DNA of 64,000 nt from contig NC_080166.1 of NCBI RefSeq assembly GCF_950295315.1, positions 103,261,693 to 103,325,692 of the forward strand, written 5' to 3'. The translations under genes were made by a program, and so were the position numbers. Positions 1 through 10,183 of the stretch are shown here, one piece after another (positions within the stretch are counted from its first letter, which is position 1; each line of letters begins with the position of its first letter). The notes under the pieces were generated by a model. The model was not told the origin of the DNA and ran no database searches. It saw only the letters and a program-made list of their open reading frames with translations. This DNA comes from Erinaceus europaeus (taxonomy: Eukaryota > Chordata > Mammalia > Eulipotyphla > Erinaceidae).

Positions 1-1440
1 TCCATTATAGCAATGCCACATTTTTTAAAAAGTAAAACAGAACAAAATTATTTTAAGTATTTTGTCTTGAATTTAATCAATAGTTCTTTCAAAAACAATT
101 TTGAGACTTCCAATTAATTGATTTGATTCCACAGCATATCCAAATCATACACTGATTCAAAGTGTACCCCCAAAACTTGAAGAAGCAAAGAAACATTCTC
201 TCTCGAGAAATGTAACATCATTTTGGGTAACACATAACATTCCAAAAACAATTTCTTAAATGTGGTATTCTGCACTAAAAATAAAAGATATCTTGTTTTA
301 TGATGAAACAAGGCAATATTACCAGAAACAAACACAATAAAATTTGAGAAACAGAGCAGACCAATCGGCAATCCAATTAATGGAATTGCTATGCATGCTA
401 TTAAGCCATTATGATGTACGTTACAACAGAAAGGTTCACATTTCTATGAAGTCAATATAATTATAAAGAAAGCAAAGCTACTTGAAAATATATGGAAGAA
501 TAAAAAGACTCACAGTGGGAACATCTATCAATCATTGATTAAGTGGAAAATAGAGCTGACAAAAATTATCACAGTAATAATAACATGTAGCAAAACCTTT
601 ACATACATAAGGACATTATTCACAACATTGATCTATATTTAACCAAGCAAAAAACAAATACATTTTTACCTACGCATTGAGTCAGAAATATTACTGTTCC
701 TTAATGTGTATCCTGCCAACATGTCAACAGGGGATGCAAGTCAAAGCATAACTTTATTATTGCTCATAATCTTCATTGATTGGAGTGAAACTATACTAAG
801 TTTGATCTTTAAAAGTCAAGGCTTGCAATAGAGTTTTGCTGAATTTGTTCCAAAATGTGAAAGGGGAAATTTCAATACTGTGGATTGGGGGGGTAGGTGG
901 TGGTGTACCTGGTAGAACACACATATTATTACGATTTTGTGGACAGATTCCCCTTTGAATTTAATTATTATCATCTTTGTTTTAAAATGTTCATCATCTG
1001 AATGAGATCTATGCACTGGTACGACCTTGGAAAAAGACACTTCCTCAAAGTTTAGGTTAGAAGGAAAGTGTATGTTTTATAATTTTAAACATTAATGTTA
1101 TTTATAATTAGAAAAATTGTGAGTTATGATTATAGTAAAATAAAAATACATGTTATTGATTAAAGACGAATGAATCTTACAAACTTAAAAAAGAGATTAT
1201 AACAGATAAAACAGACATTATGCTTGCTAAAGTATTAAAAAGTGAGATAATATATGAAGTACTTCCAAATTAATTACACATATTAGAGCTATAAAAATAA
1301 AAGGAAATTCAGTAAAATAATTGAGTTAATCTTATGTTTTATTTATATGGAAAATGGCAATATAATACTCTCTTAGTACGTTATATATTTCTAAAAAAGT
1401 TCACACATAAAGATTTGCCGATATCCATCCTGGTTATGTT
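1..1440. other. AT-rich unique sequence, no gene recognised
   Basis: No repeat of the families seen elsewhere is recognisable. A minus-strand open frame (about 437 down to 114) is discussed as a finding; I do not call it a gene. The remainder is AT-rich non-coding sequence, with a G/GT-rich patch near 885-910. Confidence 0.6.
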
Positions 1441-2597
1441 ATATAATAGTTTTTTATTTTATTTCATTATTTATTTATTTATTTTTAATTTTTATTTAAG
1501 AAAGGATTAATGAACAAAAACATAAGGTAGGAGGGGTACAACTCCACACAATTCCCACCACCCAATCCCCATAACCCACCCCCTCCCATGATAGCTTTCC
1601 CATTCTCTAGCCCTCTGGGAGCATGGACCCAGGGTCATTGAGGGTTGCAGAAGGTAGAAGGTCTGGCTTCTGAAATTGCTTCCCCGCTGAACATGGGTGT
1701 TGACTGGTCGGTCCATACTCCCAGTCTGCCTCTCTCTTTCCCTAGTAAGGTGTGTCTCTGGGGAAGCTGAGCTCCAGGACATATTGGTGGGGTCTTCAAT
1801 CCAGGGAAGCCTGGCCAGCATCCTGGTGGCATCTGGAACCTGGTGATTGAAAAGAGAGTTAACATATGAAGCCAAACAATTTGTTGAGCAATCATGGATC
1901 CCAAGCTTGGAATAGTGGAGAGGAAGTGTTAGGGAGGTACTCACTGCAAACTCTAGTGTACTTCTGCTTTCAGGTCTATATTTTGCAGTAGTTTATGGAT
2001 ACGTGTGCACATAAGCTCTTTCTCACAGAAACTGGTGTATATCTAGATTATGGGACTTTGTTAGAAAGTGAACTACCTGAGATGAAATTAGAGTGTACTA
2101 TAAAAGGAAAGGTCTCACCCGAGTAATGAAGCTGAAGGGTTGTCATTCCACACGTGAAGTCTCTGGACACAGTCTGAGGTGAAGCATGTTGAGGTGGCAA
2201 CCGTTGCTTTGTTTAGGTTGTGATCGGCGGATGCAATATTATTTGGTTTGGATTGGGAGGTGCATACGGGAAAGTGGGCCCTATCCAAGGGTTCCAGGAC
2301 TGGGGGAAGTAGGGGCTCTATAGTGGAGATGTGAGGTTCCTGCTGTCTTAGGGTTCAAAAAGACAATCGATAGTTAATATTATCATCACATTATTTGTTA
2401 ATTGGGTTAACTTTGAAAAGTCCCTTTGTTATGGTTTGCTGTGCAGTATCCAGTATCTTGTATATAGCTGTGCTATTGGATGCTTCTAATCAACTTGGTC
2501 TAGGCTTTTGAGAGAGTCCGCATATCAAATAAACAGCCTATATATTAAAAAGATTCAGTTTGTCTTTTGAGAAACTTTGAGACATACAATTGATTTC

Positions 2598-3037
2598 TGT
2601 TGGTATGCATGAGCCCCTTTCTGTTTCATTTGGTTTAAATCCCCCCCTGCTTAACACTATTCTATTTACATAACCACTTCATTCTATTTACATAACCACT
2701 GTTAACAAGTTCCACCCTCCCTCCAGGGCATTTGTGGCTCAGTGATAGGATTCTCGCCTGCTCTGCCCCCTCTTTGTCACACTCTGATTTTCACCAGTCA
2801 CTTTTCTCTCCACCCTCTCTATGTCACATCCTGTTTCCACCCTACTTCGCAAGTATATACAAAGACAGCATTGTGAGTTTTACTGTACTTTGAGTTTAAC
2901 TTAGCTCGTCTTAGATTGTGCAGCATCCTGCATGAATAAAGAGATACTGCCTACAGCTCAACCATGAGTCCCTGGTCGTCTGTTACCTGCCTGTGAAGCC
3001 AGCCCGGCGAAAACAACATAGCCCGCAAAAAACAACA
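2598..3037 (+). mobile_element. Solo LTR 1 (ERV2-like, 6-bp TSD) carrying a tRNA-Gly 5' half
   Basis: This 440-bp LTR starts TGTTGGTATGC, ends in ACA, and is flanked by perfect GATTTC duplications at 2592-2597 and 3038-3043. The paralogous L1 at 43130-43150 lacks it, which confirms the insertion. A poly(A) signal (AATAAA, about 2935) follows a TATA-like region (about 2850). The U5 segment beginning near 2963 is shared with the LTRs at 10184 and 14448. A 6-bp duplication is typical of class II (beta-like) ERVs. No internal coding sequence remains. Confidence 0.85.
2728..2761 (+). repeat. tRNA-Gly(GCC) 5'-half-like segment inside LTR 1
   Basis: Thirty-four bases match the 5' half of mammalian tRNA-Gly-GCC (acceptor strand, D-arm with A-box, 5' anticodon stem) with four mismatches, ending in the anticodon loop. 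It is not a tRNA gene because the 3' half is absent. The same segment occurs in LTR 2 at 14593-14626. Confidence 0.75.
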
Positions 3038-3409
3038 GATTTCCCCACTCTCATATTAATTAACTACTGATTTATATGTCTACATTTTGCTAGGAGTGTA
3101 CATAAACACCATTCCCACCACCAAAGGACTGTGACCCATCCCTCCCACCCACTCCCACCCCCCACTGGCCCAGGAAGCTGCATGTCTACCCCTCACCACA
3201 GGATTTTTACTTTGTTGCCCTACTTACAATTTGATCAGGTCCTGCTTTTAGTTTCCCTTTCAGATCTTCTTAGTCAGCTTCTGTTGATGAGTTGGATCAT
3301 CCCATACTCATCTTTATCTTTCTGACTTAGTTCACTTAACATAATTCCTTCTAGCTCTGTCCAAGATGGGTCAGAGAAGGTGGGTTCATTGTTCTTGCTA
3401 TTATTTAAC

Positions 3410-3789
3410 TTTTTAAAAAATCTTTTCATTTGTTTATTATTGCATATATAAATTAAGAGAGGATGGGGAATTTGCTATAAACCAGTATATATCAAGGAAA
3501 TATGTTATTCAATACTAAAATAAATAACCATATTGTGTTTTCTATTTAATTTATTTTTTATTGCAACCAGGCTATCAGTGATCCTTGGTTCTGGCACTAC
3601 TAATGCAGCACCATTTTTTTGTGCAACTATATTTATCAGGACATTATAGCCCTAGTATTTGTTGTTTATACATTTTTGCTGAACCTCAATTATCTGATAC
3701 AATATGTATGCTGTAACTATGAATTTCTTTGTTATTGACTTTTATTTAAAGTCTCATAGAGACAATTTAAGCTTGTCCATTTATTTCAT
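3410..3789. other. Unique or unrecognised AT-rich sequence
   Basis: Nothing coding. Around 3550-3660 there is weak resemblance to an old antisense SINE, too diverged to call. Confidence 0.4.
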
Positions 3790-3795
3790 ATTTCT

Positions 3796-4225
3796 TGCTG
3801 GGAAATTATGCAGATGAGGTCACATAAACCATGTTGTCCCCTCAGGGCACTGTCAATTCCCCCCTGATAGTTGATAATATAATCCTGGAGTGCCTTGTTT
3901 GCTCCTCCCCCTTCCCATTCTTGCAAGAGCTGTGATCCTATCCCAAGGGCCTTGATTCCTAGCCAATCATGTCCCGACTTTCTCCCATAAAAGCCCTACT
4001 TCTTCCGCCCCTCACTCTCTTAGCTTCACATGCAGAAGCAGAGGAGGGTTGCTGTGCATAGCAGGAGGCAGCCATTTTGCTAGCTCCTCATGTCCGGAAC
4101 CACTGTGCTCTCTCATGTCCCGAACCACTGTGCTCTCACCCATCTCTGAGGTGTCCGTGCAAATAAAGATTTGTGTTCCCTCTCCATCCCGATCTCCTCT
4201 CTCTCCTCAGCGGCACAGCCTGACA
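3796..4225 (+). mobile_element. Solo LTR 4 (6-bp TSD ATTTCT)
   Basis: A 430-bp TG...CA element is flanked by ATTTCT at 3790-3795 and 4226-4231. It has a TATA-like CATAAAAG (about 3986) and AATAAAG (about 4163) in the order expected of U3-R-U5. A 27-bp motif is repeated in tandem near 4088-4133. The sequence differs from LTRs 1-3, so it is another family. No internal retroviral genes are present. Confidence 0.75.
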
Positions 4226-4449
4226 ATTTCTACTTTTAAATTATGAGCTAAGGTTAAATGTGATTGTAAAAGCAGTGGTTAGAAGTATCAGTTCAGGATG
4301 TCTAATATTTTCTCCTTTTTTGAGAATAATATTATTTTTTCCCTTTTTTCTCTCTTCATTTTCTACTGTTCTTCCTTTCTTGCTGTGGAGGTTCTTTCCT
4401 ATCTTCCCCACCTGCTTTCCTTCCAGTATAAATTATTATTATTATTTTG

Positions 4450-4803
4450 CCTCCAGGATTATTGCTGCGCTAGGTGCCTGCACTACGAATCCATTGCTAC
4501 TGGAGGCTATTTTTTATTTTTGTTGCCCTTGTTGTTTTTGTTATTAATTATTGTTGTTATTGCTGTCATTGTTGTTAGATTGGACAGAGAGAAATCGAGA
4601 GAGGATGGGAAGACAGAGGGGGGGAGAGAAAGATAGACACCTGCAGACCTGCTTCACCACTTGTGAAGCGACCCCTGCCCCTGCAGGTGGGGAGCTTGGT
4701 GGTGGTGGGGTGGTTGAGAGAGGGCCTTGAACCAGAATCCTTACCTTGGGCCTTCTGCTTTACGCAATGTGAGCTTAGCCCGCTGCACTACTGCCGGACA
4801 CCC
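4450..4803 (-). repeat. Hedgehog tRNA-derived SINE, long form
   Basis: This is the antisense copy of the abundant hedgehog SINE: CCTCCAGG...CTGGAGGC hairpin module, TTG/TTA-rich tail complement, GACAGAGAGAAA body, CCTGCAGACCTGCTTCACC module, then the tRNA-like head ending CCGGACACCC. The long form carries the additional 'sequence-capped hairpin' module. Confidence 0.85.
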
Positions 4804-4825
4804 ATAAATTAGTTTCTTAATATTT

Positions 4826-5019
4826 TAGTTATTGATTTATTGGATAGAGAGAGAGAGAAAGAGAGAGAAATTGATAGAGAGGACAGCGAGAAACACATCT
4901 GCAATATTGCTTCACCACTTGTAAAACTTCCTCCCCTGCAGGTGGGGAACAGGGATTTGAACCTGGGTTCTTATGCACTGCAATGTGTATTTTCCCAAGT
5001 GCACAACCACCTGGCCCTC
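4826..5019 (-). repeat. Hedgehog SINE, second subfamily
   Basis: Antisense of an older SINE subfamily (head complement ends ACCACCTGGCCC, tail complement ATTTATTGGATAGAGA). It abuts the preceding SINE. Confidence 0.75.
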
Positions 5020-5029
5020 TAGTAAGTTG

Positions 5030-6160
5030 TAAGTTGATTTCTTTATGGATAATGTATAATATACGATAAATTTAGAGGCTAAAACCAATATTAATTTCAT
5101 ACCTTATATATAGCTGCATAAAATAGTAGCCTAGTATGGATTTCTTTGGGTCAAAATCAGAAGTCAGCAAGTCTCACCTGACTCTGGGATCTAGGCCACG
5201 AGCATTCCTAGTTTTGTGTTCAACATCAAAAACATTCTAGCTCTCTGACCACAAACTACTCCTGTGTCCCTGACCTTGAACTAAACAGGGAAATGCTCCC
5301 AGTTTTCAAGGATATGCATTATTAGATTAGACAGGCCAGAATAATCCCAGATAATCTCCTAATTTCAATGTGCTTAATTTAATCACTTCTGGAAAAATCG
5401 CTTTATGTATATTGGTCTGTCCAAATGTATCTGATATTAGAATTTCAACAGGGAAAGAGGAATTTTTCAACAAGAGGAACAACTGTTCAGTCTCACACAA
5501 TTAGTTAACATTTTTTGATAGTGTGCTTTATATAAATATTACCTAAGAAAGATAAATTTATAAAGTCAGTGTGCAAGGAAAAATTATGCTCTGCTTTTTT
5601 GTGCTGTTCTGAAGCTGTACATACAACAAACAGATAAGAGAAAAAGTAGAAAGAAGTTTAATGATGAATTTGAACTCACTGTGAACATGGGAAAGACCCA
5701 GCCAAACTAAATATCTCATTCACATGGCTTCAGAGGCCACCTTTCTTAGCTCAAGGTAAAGTCATTTAGAAGAGGAAAATGAAAGTCAGTCAAGGAGGCT
5801 ATCTTCAAAGGCACAGTAAAATAAAGCTCTGCAGGCTTAAATTCAACGTTCTTCATTGAAAACAACAGAGAATTAAGTAAAGGAATGGCTGCATGTGAAT
5901 ACCATGCATGAAAAACAGCCTACACCCTCAGAGTACTACCCATGAAACTGACCTTTTGTTGAAGGCATATTCTGTGGTGGCAGATTTCACACTCTCCTAC
6001 AAACTGCAAGCTGTAATACATTAAGCAAAGGATTTTATGTAAATTTTAACAATCTATTTATTCAGTTTCTGTGTATAATTGAAAGGAGCAATGAAGGATT
6101 TTCCACTTATAAAAATACTAAAAAATGCTCTATACATTAATCCTTTGGCTATGTGTGTAT
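5030..6160. other. Unique or old-repeat sequence, no gene recognised
   Basis: No open frame or known domain. The stretch 5160-5340 has moderate GC and may be a very old repeat, but I cannot classify it. Confidence 0.4.
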
Positions 6161-6164
6161 GGAC

Positions 6165-6480
6165 AGACCAATATACATCCTTAAAGAGATTTCCAGAAGT
6201 GATTAAATTGCTTATTCCACTAAGCATAATGTTCTCAAGTTTCATTCATTTTATCACAAAGGATGAAAAATCATCTTTTTTATTGCTGAGTAATATTCCA
6301 TTGAGTAGATGTCCCATAACTTTTTTAACCAATCATATGTGAAGGGACATTTTAGTTGCTTCCAAATTTTTGCTATTATAGATAATGTGGCTATGAACAT
6401 GGGGGTGCATATATCCCTTTGAATTAGTGATATTATCTCTTTTGGATAAATGCCTAGCAGTGGGATTGCTGGGTTGTTGC
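6165..6480 (-). mobile_element. Old L1 fragment, ORF2 C-terminus
   Basis: The minus strand encodes L1 ORF2 C-terminal sequence (6254-6450): residues such as 'DICTPMFIATLSIIAKIWKQ' and 'LWDIYSMEYYSAIKKM' are diagnostic. It is diverged relative to the younger L1s here. Both ends are truncated; the right end runs directly into ERV-like sequence at about 6480. Confidence 0.8.
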
Positions 6481-6960
6481 TGAGTCCCAAGACAGATGGC
6501 TGCAAAGTCCATGGACTGCTACAGTCAGTCCTCGAGAAGTCCAGCACTGTAAAGGGAATGTCCAAGAGCTCCATCAGCAAGTCTGATAGAAGTGTCAATC
6601 CAATGCCAATGACCATGGGAAGAGACAACACACATCTTATCTTGGTGGGGGAAGACAGGCATCAGATTTTTGATTTTTTGTAGAGTGAGCTGAAACTGCC
6701 AAAAGGTGACAGGTGAAGCAGAAGCAGGAAGGACAGACAGTGATGGGTGTAAGAAGGGCAGTAGGAAAGTTTTGTCCTTGAACTCTGAATCAGGTTCTTC
6801 AGATTGTGCCAGGTCACATCATGCATTTCAGGGAGCATTGTAGTCTTGCCATCTTGTGGGTGATGTCAGAGGGCAGGGATCCAGATGGTTTTGGGGATTC
6901 CGTATGAGCAGTTGGTTCTTCATGTGAAGGCTTGACATAGCTGTAATCATTTACTTGTGA
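6481..6960 (-). mobile_element. ERV internal/leader-like segment, copy 1
   Basis: It is similar over 6795-6870 to 8300-8400, sharing 'GTCACAT', 'GGGA' and 'CTTGTGG' blocks in the same order, so the two are diverged copies. The second copy leads into an LTR with a primer site, which suggests ERV leader or gag-region sequence. No intact gene. Assignment rests on that similarity only. Confidence 0.4.
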
Positions 6961-7295
6961 AGAAAAAACTTGTACCAAGTTAGAAGTTTACTATAATTGA
7001 TAACTGGATGATTGGAATTGGTTTAAATATCTTTATGGCCAAATTTTGTCAAAGTATATTGATTTTTAACTAATTTTTCCTTTAAACTTTAAAAAAACTC
7101 AGGTTACTTAGAGAGTTAAGACACATTAGTGACAATGTTTCTTAGAACATTTACAATGCCAGATAGATGCCAGATTTGTTGTGGATTAATTTCCACAAGA
7201 TCAGTTTAAAGGGCATTTTGGGGGGCCCTCCAAAAATGCCCTCTATAGAGAATTTGTATTTTAATTTTGGAGATGAATTGTCTTGTTAAATATTT
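6961..7295. other. AT-rich sequence, possibly more of the ERV segment
   Basis: A GGGCATTTTGGGGGG motif near 7210 with an inverted partner near 7235 forms a short hairpin. Weakly similar to 8690-8760. No gene. Confidence 0.3.
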
Positions 7296-7317
7296 AGAAT
7301 TTTACCTTCTTCTTCTT

Positions 7318-7413
7318 CTAGCGTTTGCCCTTCTTCCGTAGCCAGTCAACAGAGTCAGGTTGAAAGCTGTCAGGAGCTGCTTGTTGCTGGCTTTGAAAGT
7401 GACTGGGATCCAT
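7318..7413 (-). CDS. 31-codon ORF of ribozyme-SINE copy A
   Basis: ATG at 7413-7411 is the first in-frame start; an in-frame TGA lies 9 bases upstream. The ORF ends at TAG (7320-7318), directly followed by the AAG tail. Residues 1-17 (beginning MDPSHFQSQQQ) have no relative in this window. Residues 18-31 (QPDSVDWLRKKGKR) match the C-terminus of the jockey-like LINE protein in the same frame, with one A-to-S change. It is best read as a LINE ORF with its middle deleted. Whether it is translated is unknown; it may be only a fossil of the deletion. Confidence 0.45.
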   Translation of the reverse strand: MDPSHFQSQQQAAPDSFQPDSVDWLRKKGKR

Positions 7414-7434
7414 GTGGATTCAGTCAACTAGGAA

Positions 7435-7504
7435 GGATGGTCAGTTTCCCCAATGAATGGGTACTCACGAGATGCACCACGAGAAGGTCGATCCAATGCA
7501 TCCC
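7435..7504 (-). ncRNA. HDV-like self-cleaving ribozyme, copy A
   Basis: Same fold as copy C. P1 GGGATGC pairs with GCATCTC (one G-U wobble). P2 GGATCG pairs with CCATCC (one C-C mismatch). P3 is ACC/GGT closing L3 TTCTCGT. P4 is CCCA/TGGG. J4/2 contains CTGA, with the candidate catalytic C. Cleavage would occur immediately 5' of G7504, which is the element's 5' boundary. The two stem changes make this copy probably weaker than copy C. Confidence 0.7.
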
Positions 7505-7515
7505 AGAATTTTACC

Positions 7516-7756
7516 TGAAATATTCAGTTGCCTTAACAAATTAATTTTACCTTTATAAAAAATCGTGTTGAAAACTCCTTCATTTAACTTTGCCTGGTAA
7601 AAATGTAGCTTCAAAGTTATACTTTTAACCTTAAAGTTAATGTTTACCAAACTTCAAACACATATATAAACATGTAGTCTATAACACATAAGGAAAGAAA
7701 AACTTTTGTTACCAAGACATATCATGTCAAACACAAATTTGGATCTGTACTGTCTT
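7516..7756. other. Spacer between inverted ribozyme-SINE copies
   Basis: AT-rich, nothing recognisable. Confidence 0.5.
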
Positions 7757-7763
7757 AGTTGAA

Positions 7764-7922
7764 CCATGAGTACCCATTCATTGGGGAAACTGACGATCCT
7801 TCTTAGCCGGCTGAATCCACATAGATCCCAGTCACTTTCAAAGCCAGCAACAAACAGCTCCTGACAGCTTTCAACCTGACGCTGTTGACTGGCTACGGAA
7901 GAAGGGCAAACGCTAGAAGAAG
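7764..7922 (+). mobile_element. Ribozyme-headed SINE, copy B (5'-truncated)
   Basis: This copy starts inside the ribozyme, just after the P1 3' strand (about 7766), so it has lost the ribozyme 5' half and cannot fold it. It keeps P4, J4/2 and the P2 3' strand (7794-7799), the leader, and a body in which the start codon is ATA (7821-7823). The 3' end is the shared LINE tail with TAG at 7914-7916. It is flanked by AGTTGAA at 7757-7763 and 7921-7927 (10 bp if one mismatch is allowed). It lies in opposite orientation to copy A, about 260 bp away. Confidence 0.85.
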
Positions 7923-8094
7923 TTGAATCATTTTTACTCACACAGTTTTCGAGACCAAGTGTTTCTGGATGTCTCCAGAAACCATGGCCACATCTGGCAT
8001 TTTTTAAATAAAGTCAATTAAGTTTCAGAGTTCTCTGAGCAAAATGGGTCGTACAAAAAATTCAGTCATTCAACTCACTCACTCACAAAACACA

Positions 8095-9147
8095 ACTGGC
8101 CAGTCATAGCATGGAGCAGGGGTTTACAGCTGTAGAATTTTTACTGGAATAATGACAGTAGACTGTGCCTAACCTGATACTTTCAAAGCATGATGGGTGA
8201 AATAGAGGCGGGCAGACAGTAGGCTTAAGGTATTCAGAGAGAGCAAGTAGGAAGAGAGTAGTAGTATGGAGGTTTTGTTTGTTTGTTTGTTTGTTTTCTG
8301 GGTTCTGTGAACTAGGTTTTTCAGGTCTAGCCATGTCACATTATGTCCTGAAGGGATTCCTGCACCTAATCGTCTTGTGGTGTTTCTTGTTCTTCAGGGA
8401 TAGCAGCGTTATCTTGTGGTCATTGCCAGACATGGCAGGCAGAAAGCCAGACAGGTTTTGAGTAATCCTGTGGAAACACTCATGCAAAAAATCCCTTCCC
8501 ATGGTCAATAGGGCATTAGACCATTTCCAAATTTTATCAAGGGAGTCTCTCCATATAACCTTAATAGCTGGGAGGGTGGATGGTGTTTGCCAATGAAGAT
8601 TAATAGGAGGCTGCTTCAAATTTTTGTAAATATTAAAGAGGTTTAATGTAGTTAAGGCTTTGAATTTTTGCAAATAATTAAAGATGTTTAATGTAGTTAA
8701 AGCTTTTGCCAGCTGAATTTAGGGGGATATATTCCCCCTTTAACTTTTTAAGGGTGACATGAGTCAGGGAATTGAAGTCAGCTGGATCAGAGGTGGATGT
8801 TAACAATATAGGTACTGTCAGATACATAGATTAAAGGATCCAGGTACAGCCTTTAAAGCTAGAAGGACAGCCTAAAGTTCTTTATACTGTGGGGAGTGGG
8901 TGGGGAGTTCAACCAAAAGAGGTGTGTGGGCTGAGGCCACTTTCTCGTGGGAGGTGTTAACCATTCCCACACTTGTAACGCACAGAGGCGTACCTGATCA
9001 AAATAGCAGGGAGGACAATCTCATCTCAGCCCACTGGAGATCTCTCTCCCAAGATCCCACTCCAAAAAGGGCGTCAAAATCCAAGTTAGGCTGGTTCTGA
9101 CTGTTCCTGAAGGATGGTGGGTGCCAGATGTTGGGTGCCAGATTCCA
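8095..9147 (-). mobile_element. ERV leader/internal fragment, copy 2
   Basis: This runs leftward from a primer-binding-site-like sequence at about 9126-9142. On the minus strand it reads TGGCACCCAACATCTGG, resembling a tRNA-Lys-type PBS. No intact gag, pol or env frame was recognised; a 110-codon open frame at 8341-8673 has no domain I can name. A (GTTT)n run lies at 8274-8295. It is an old, broken provirus fragment. Confidence 0.5.
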
Positions 9148-9537
9148 GGCTAGTGTGGGGGTGCCTCTTCCCTGGCGCATACTCTCTGGGCTGGAGGGAA
9201 CTCAACCGGAGTCAGCTTGGACTGCTACTCACTCAGTGACATGAGGGAGATGACTCAAGAACCAAATACATGGCGATGAGGCAATGCAAAATCTTTATTG
9301 ATGAGAAAGCCACAGCTTTTAAAAGACAGACCTGGAAGTGGCAAGTCGAAAACAGAAATGGCTAGCAAAGGGGCAGAGAAAGGCAAAATGTGCCTGGAAA
9401 GGTAGGAACTTCCGTAGCAACTGTTGTGAGGGTTTTAATTGTTAGGATTAATAATACCCTGAGGGTAGGGAGGGTCTTGAGGGTAGAAAGAAGATAGATC
9501 AAAGAAATGGAATGAGTGTGGATCTGTCAGGCAAAAC
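9148..9537 (-). mobile_element. 5' LTR of minus-strand ERV fragment
   Basis: On the minus strand the order is a TG start near 9537, then a TATA-like TTTAAAAG complement (about 9317-9324), then AATAAAGATTTTGCA (complement of 9286-9300) as the poly(A) signal, ending just before the PBS-like site. This is the normal U3-R-U5-PBS order. The boundaries are estimates because no second LTR or target duplication was found. Confidence 0.55.
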
Positions 9538-10183
9538 AATGATTATGTAGATAGTCCATAGTATCAGGAATTCAGGGTGCTTTGTGAGCCCTGCCAAGCT
9601 CAATCACATCCTCACAATTTTCAGACAAGCCATGTGTTTATTATATATATCCTTTATTATGTTAAGGAATTTTCCTTCCACTCCTAGTTTCTCAAGGTCC
9701 TTAATCATAAATGGGTGTTGTACCTTGTTGAATGCTTTTTCTACATTGATTGACAGAATCATATGGTTTTTATCTTTCCTTTGTTGATATGGTAGATTAT
9801 GTTTATTGATTTACAGATATTAAACCATCCCTGTTTCCCAGGGATGAATCCCACTTGATCTTGGTGGATTATTCTCTTAATATATTGTTGTACTCGATTA
9901 GCCAAGATTTTGTTGAGGATCTTTGTATCGATATTCATCAGGGATATAAGTCTATAGTTTTCTTTTTTGGTGGGGTCCCTTCCTGCTTTGGGGATCAAGG
10001 TGACATTAGCCTCATAGAACGTTTTTGGGAGTATTCCTTCTTCTTCTATTTTCTAGAAGAGTTTGAGGAGGATGGGTGTTAGTTCGTCTTTGAATGTTCT
10101 GTAAAATTCATTAGTATAGCCATCAGGACCTGGGCTTTTGTCTTGGGTAGGCTTTTGATTACTGTTTCAATTTCTTTACTAGT

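Larger units (their letters stand above)
1450..3400 (-). mobile_element. L1 LINE, 5'-truncated, 3' UTR plus ORF2 C-terminus
   Basis: On the plus strand this reads as the reverse complement of an L1 3' end. A T/A-rich tail near 1450-1500 is followed by a long 3' UTR, then antisense codons of the ORF2 C-terminus near 3290-3400. The same sequence recurs at 42124-43500 and 50959-52440, so it is a repeat family, not a gene. A solo LTR (2598-3037) splits it; the uninterrupted sequence at 43130-43150 is the empty-site version. The 5' end stops in the ORF2 C-terminus near 3395. I could not define a clean target-site duplication. Open frames at 1507-1944 are UTR artefacts. Confidence 0.85.
7307..7504 (-). 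mobile_element. Ribozyme-headed SINE, copy A (full length)
   Basis: A ~198-bp non-autonomous element on the minus strand. Its 5' end, GGGATGCATTGG, lies exactly at one copy of the target duplication AGAATTTTACC (7505-7515; other copy 7296-7306). From 5' to 3' it has an HDV-like ribozyme (7504-7435), a short leader, a 31-codon ORF (7413-7318) and an (AAG)n tail. The last ~45 bases before the tail match the end of the jockey-like LINE at 21067-21111, so that LINE is the likely source of its retrotransposition machinery. Copies B (7764) and C (25505) differ by a handful of bases. A tRNA, 5S or 7SL origin is not supported. Confidence 0.85.

Noticed and set aside
1507..1944. 145-codon minus-strand frame, repeated at 42011-42481, 51188-51424 and 56665-56925
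   Set aside because: It is L1 3' UTR; the repeated presence in every L1 copy reflects copying, and frames shift or stop between copies.
2728..2761. Retroviral primer-binding site
   Set aside because: A PBS is complementary to a tRNA 3' end and lies outside the LTR; this is a sense 5' half inside it.
7654..7941. 95-codon minus-strand frame over ribozyme-SINE copy B
   Set aside because: Antisense to the element; the meaningful frame is the short sense one ending KKGKR.
8341..8673. 110-codon minus-strand frame as a retroviral gene
   Set aside because: No gag, pol or env motif could be identified; kept only as ERV-like sequence.
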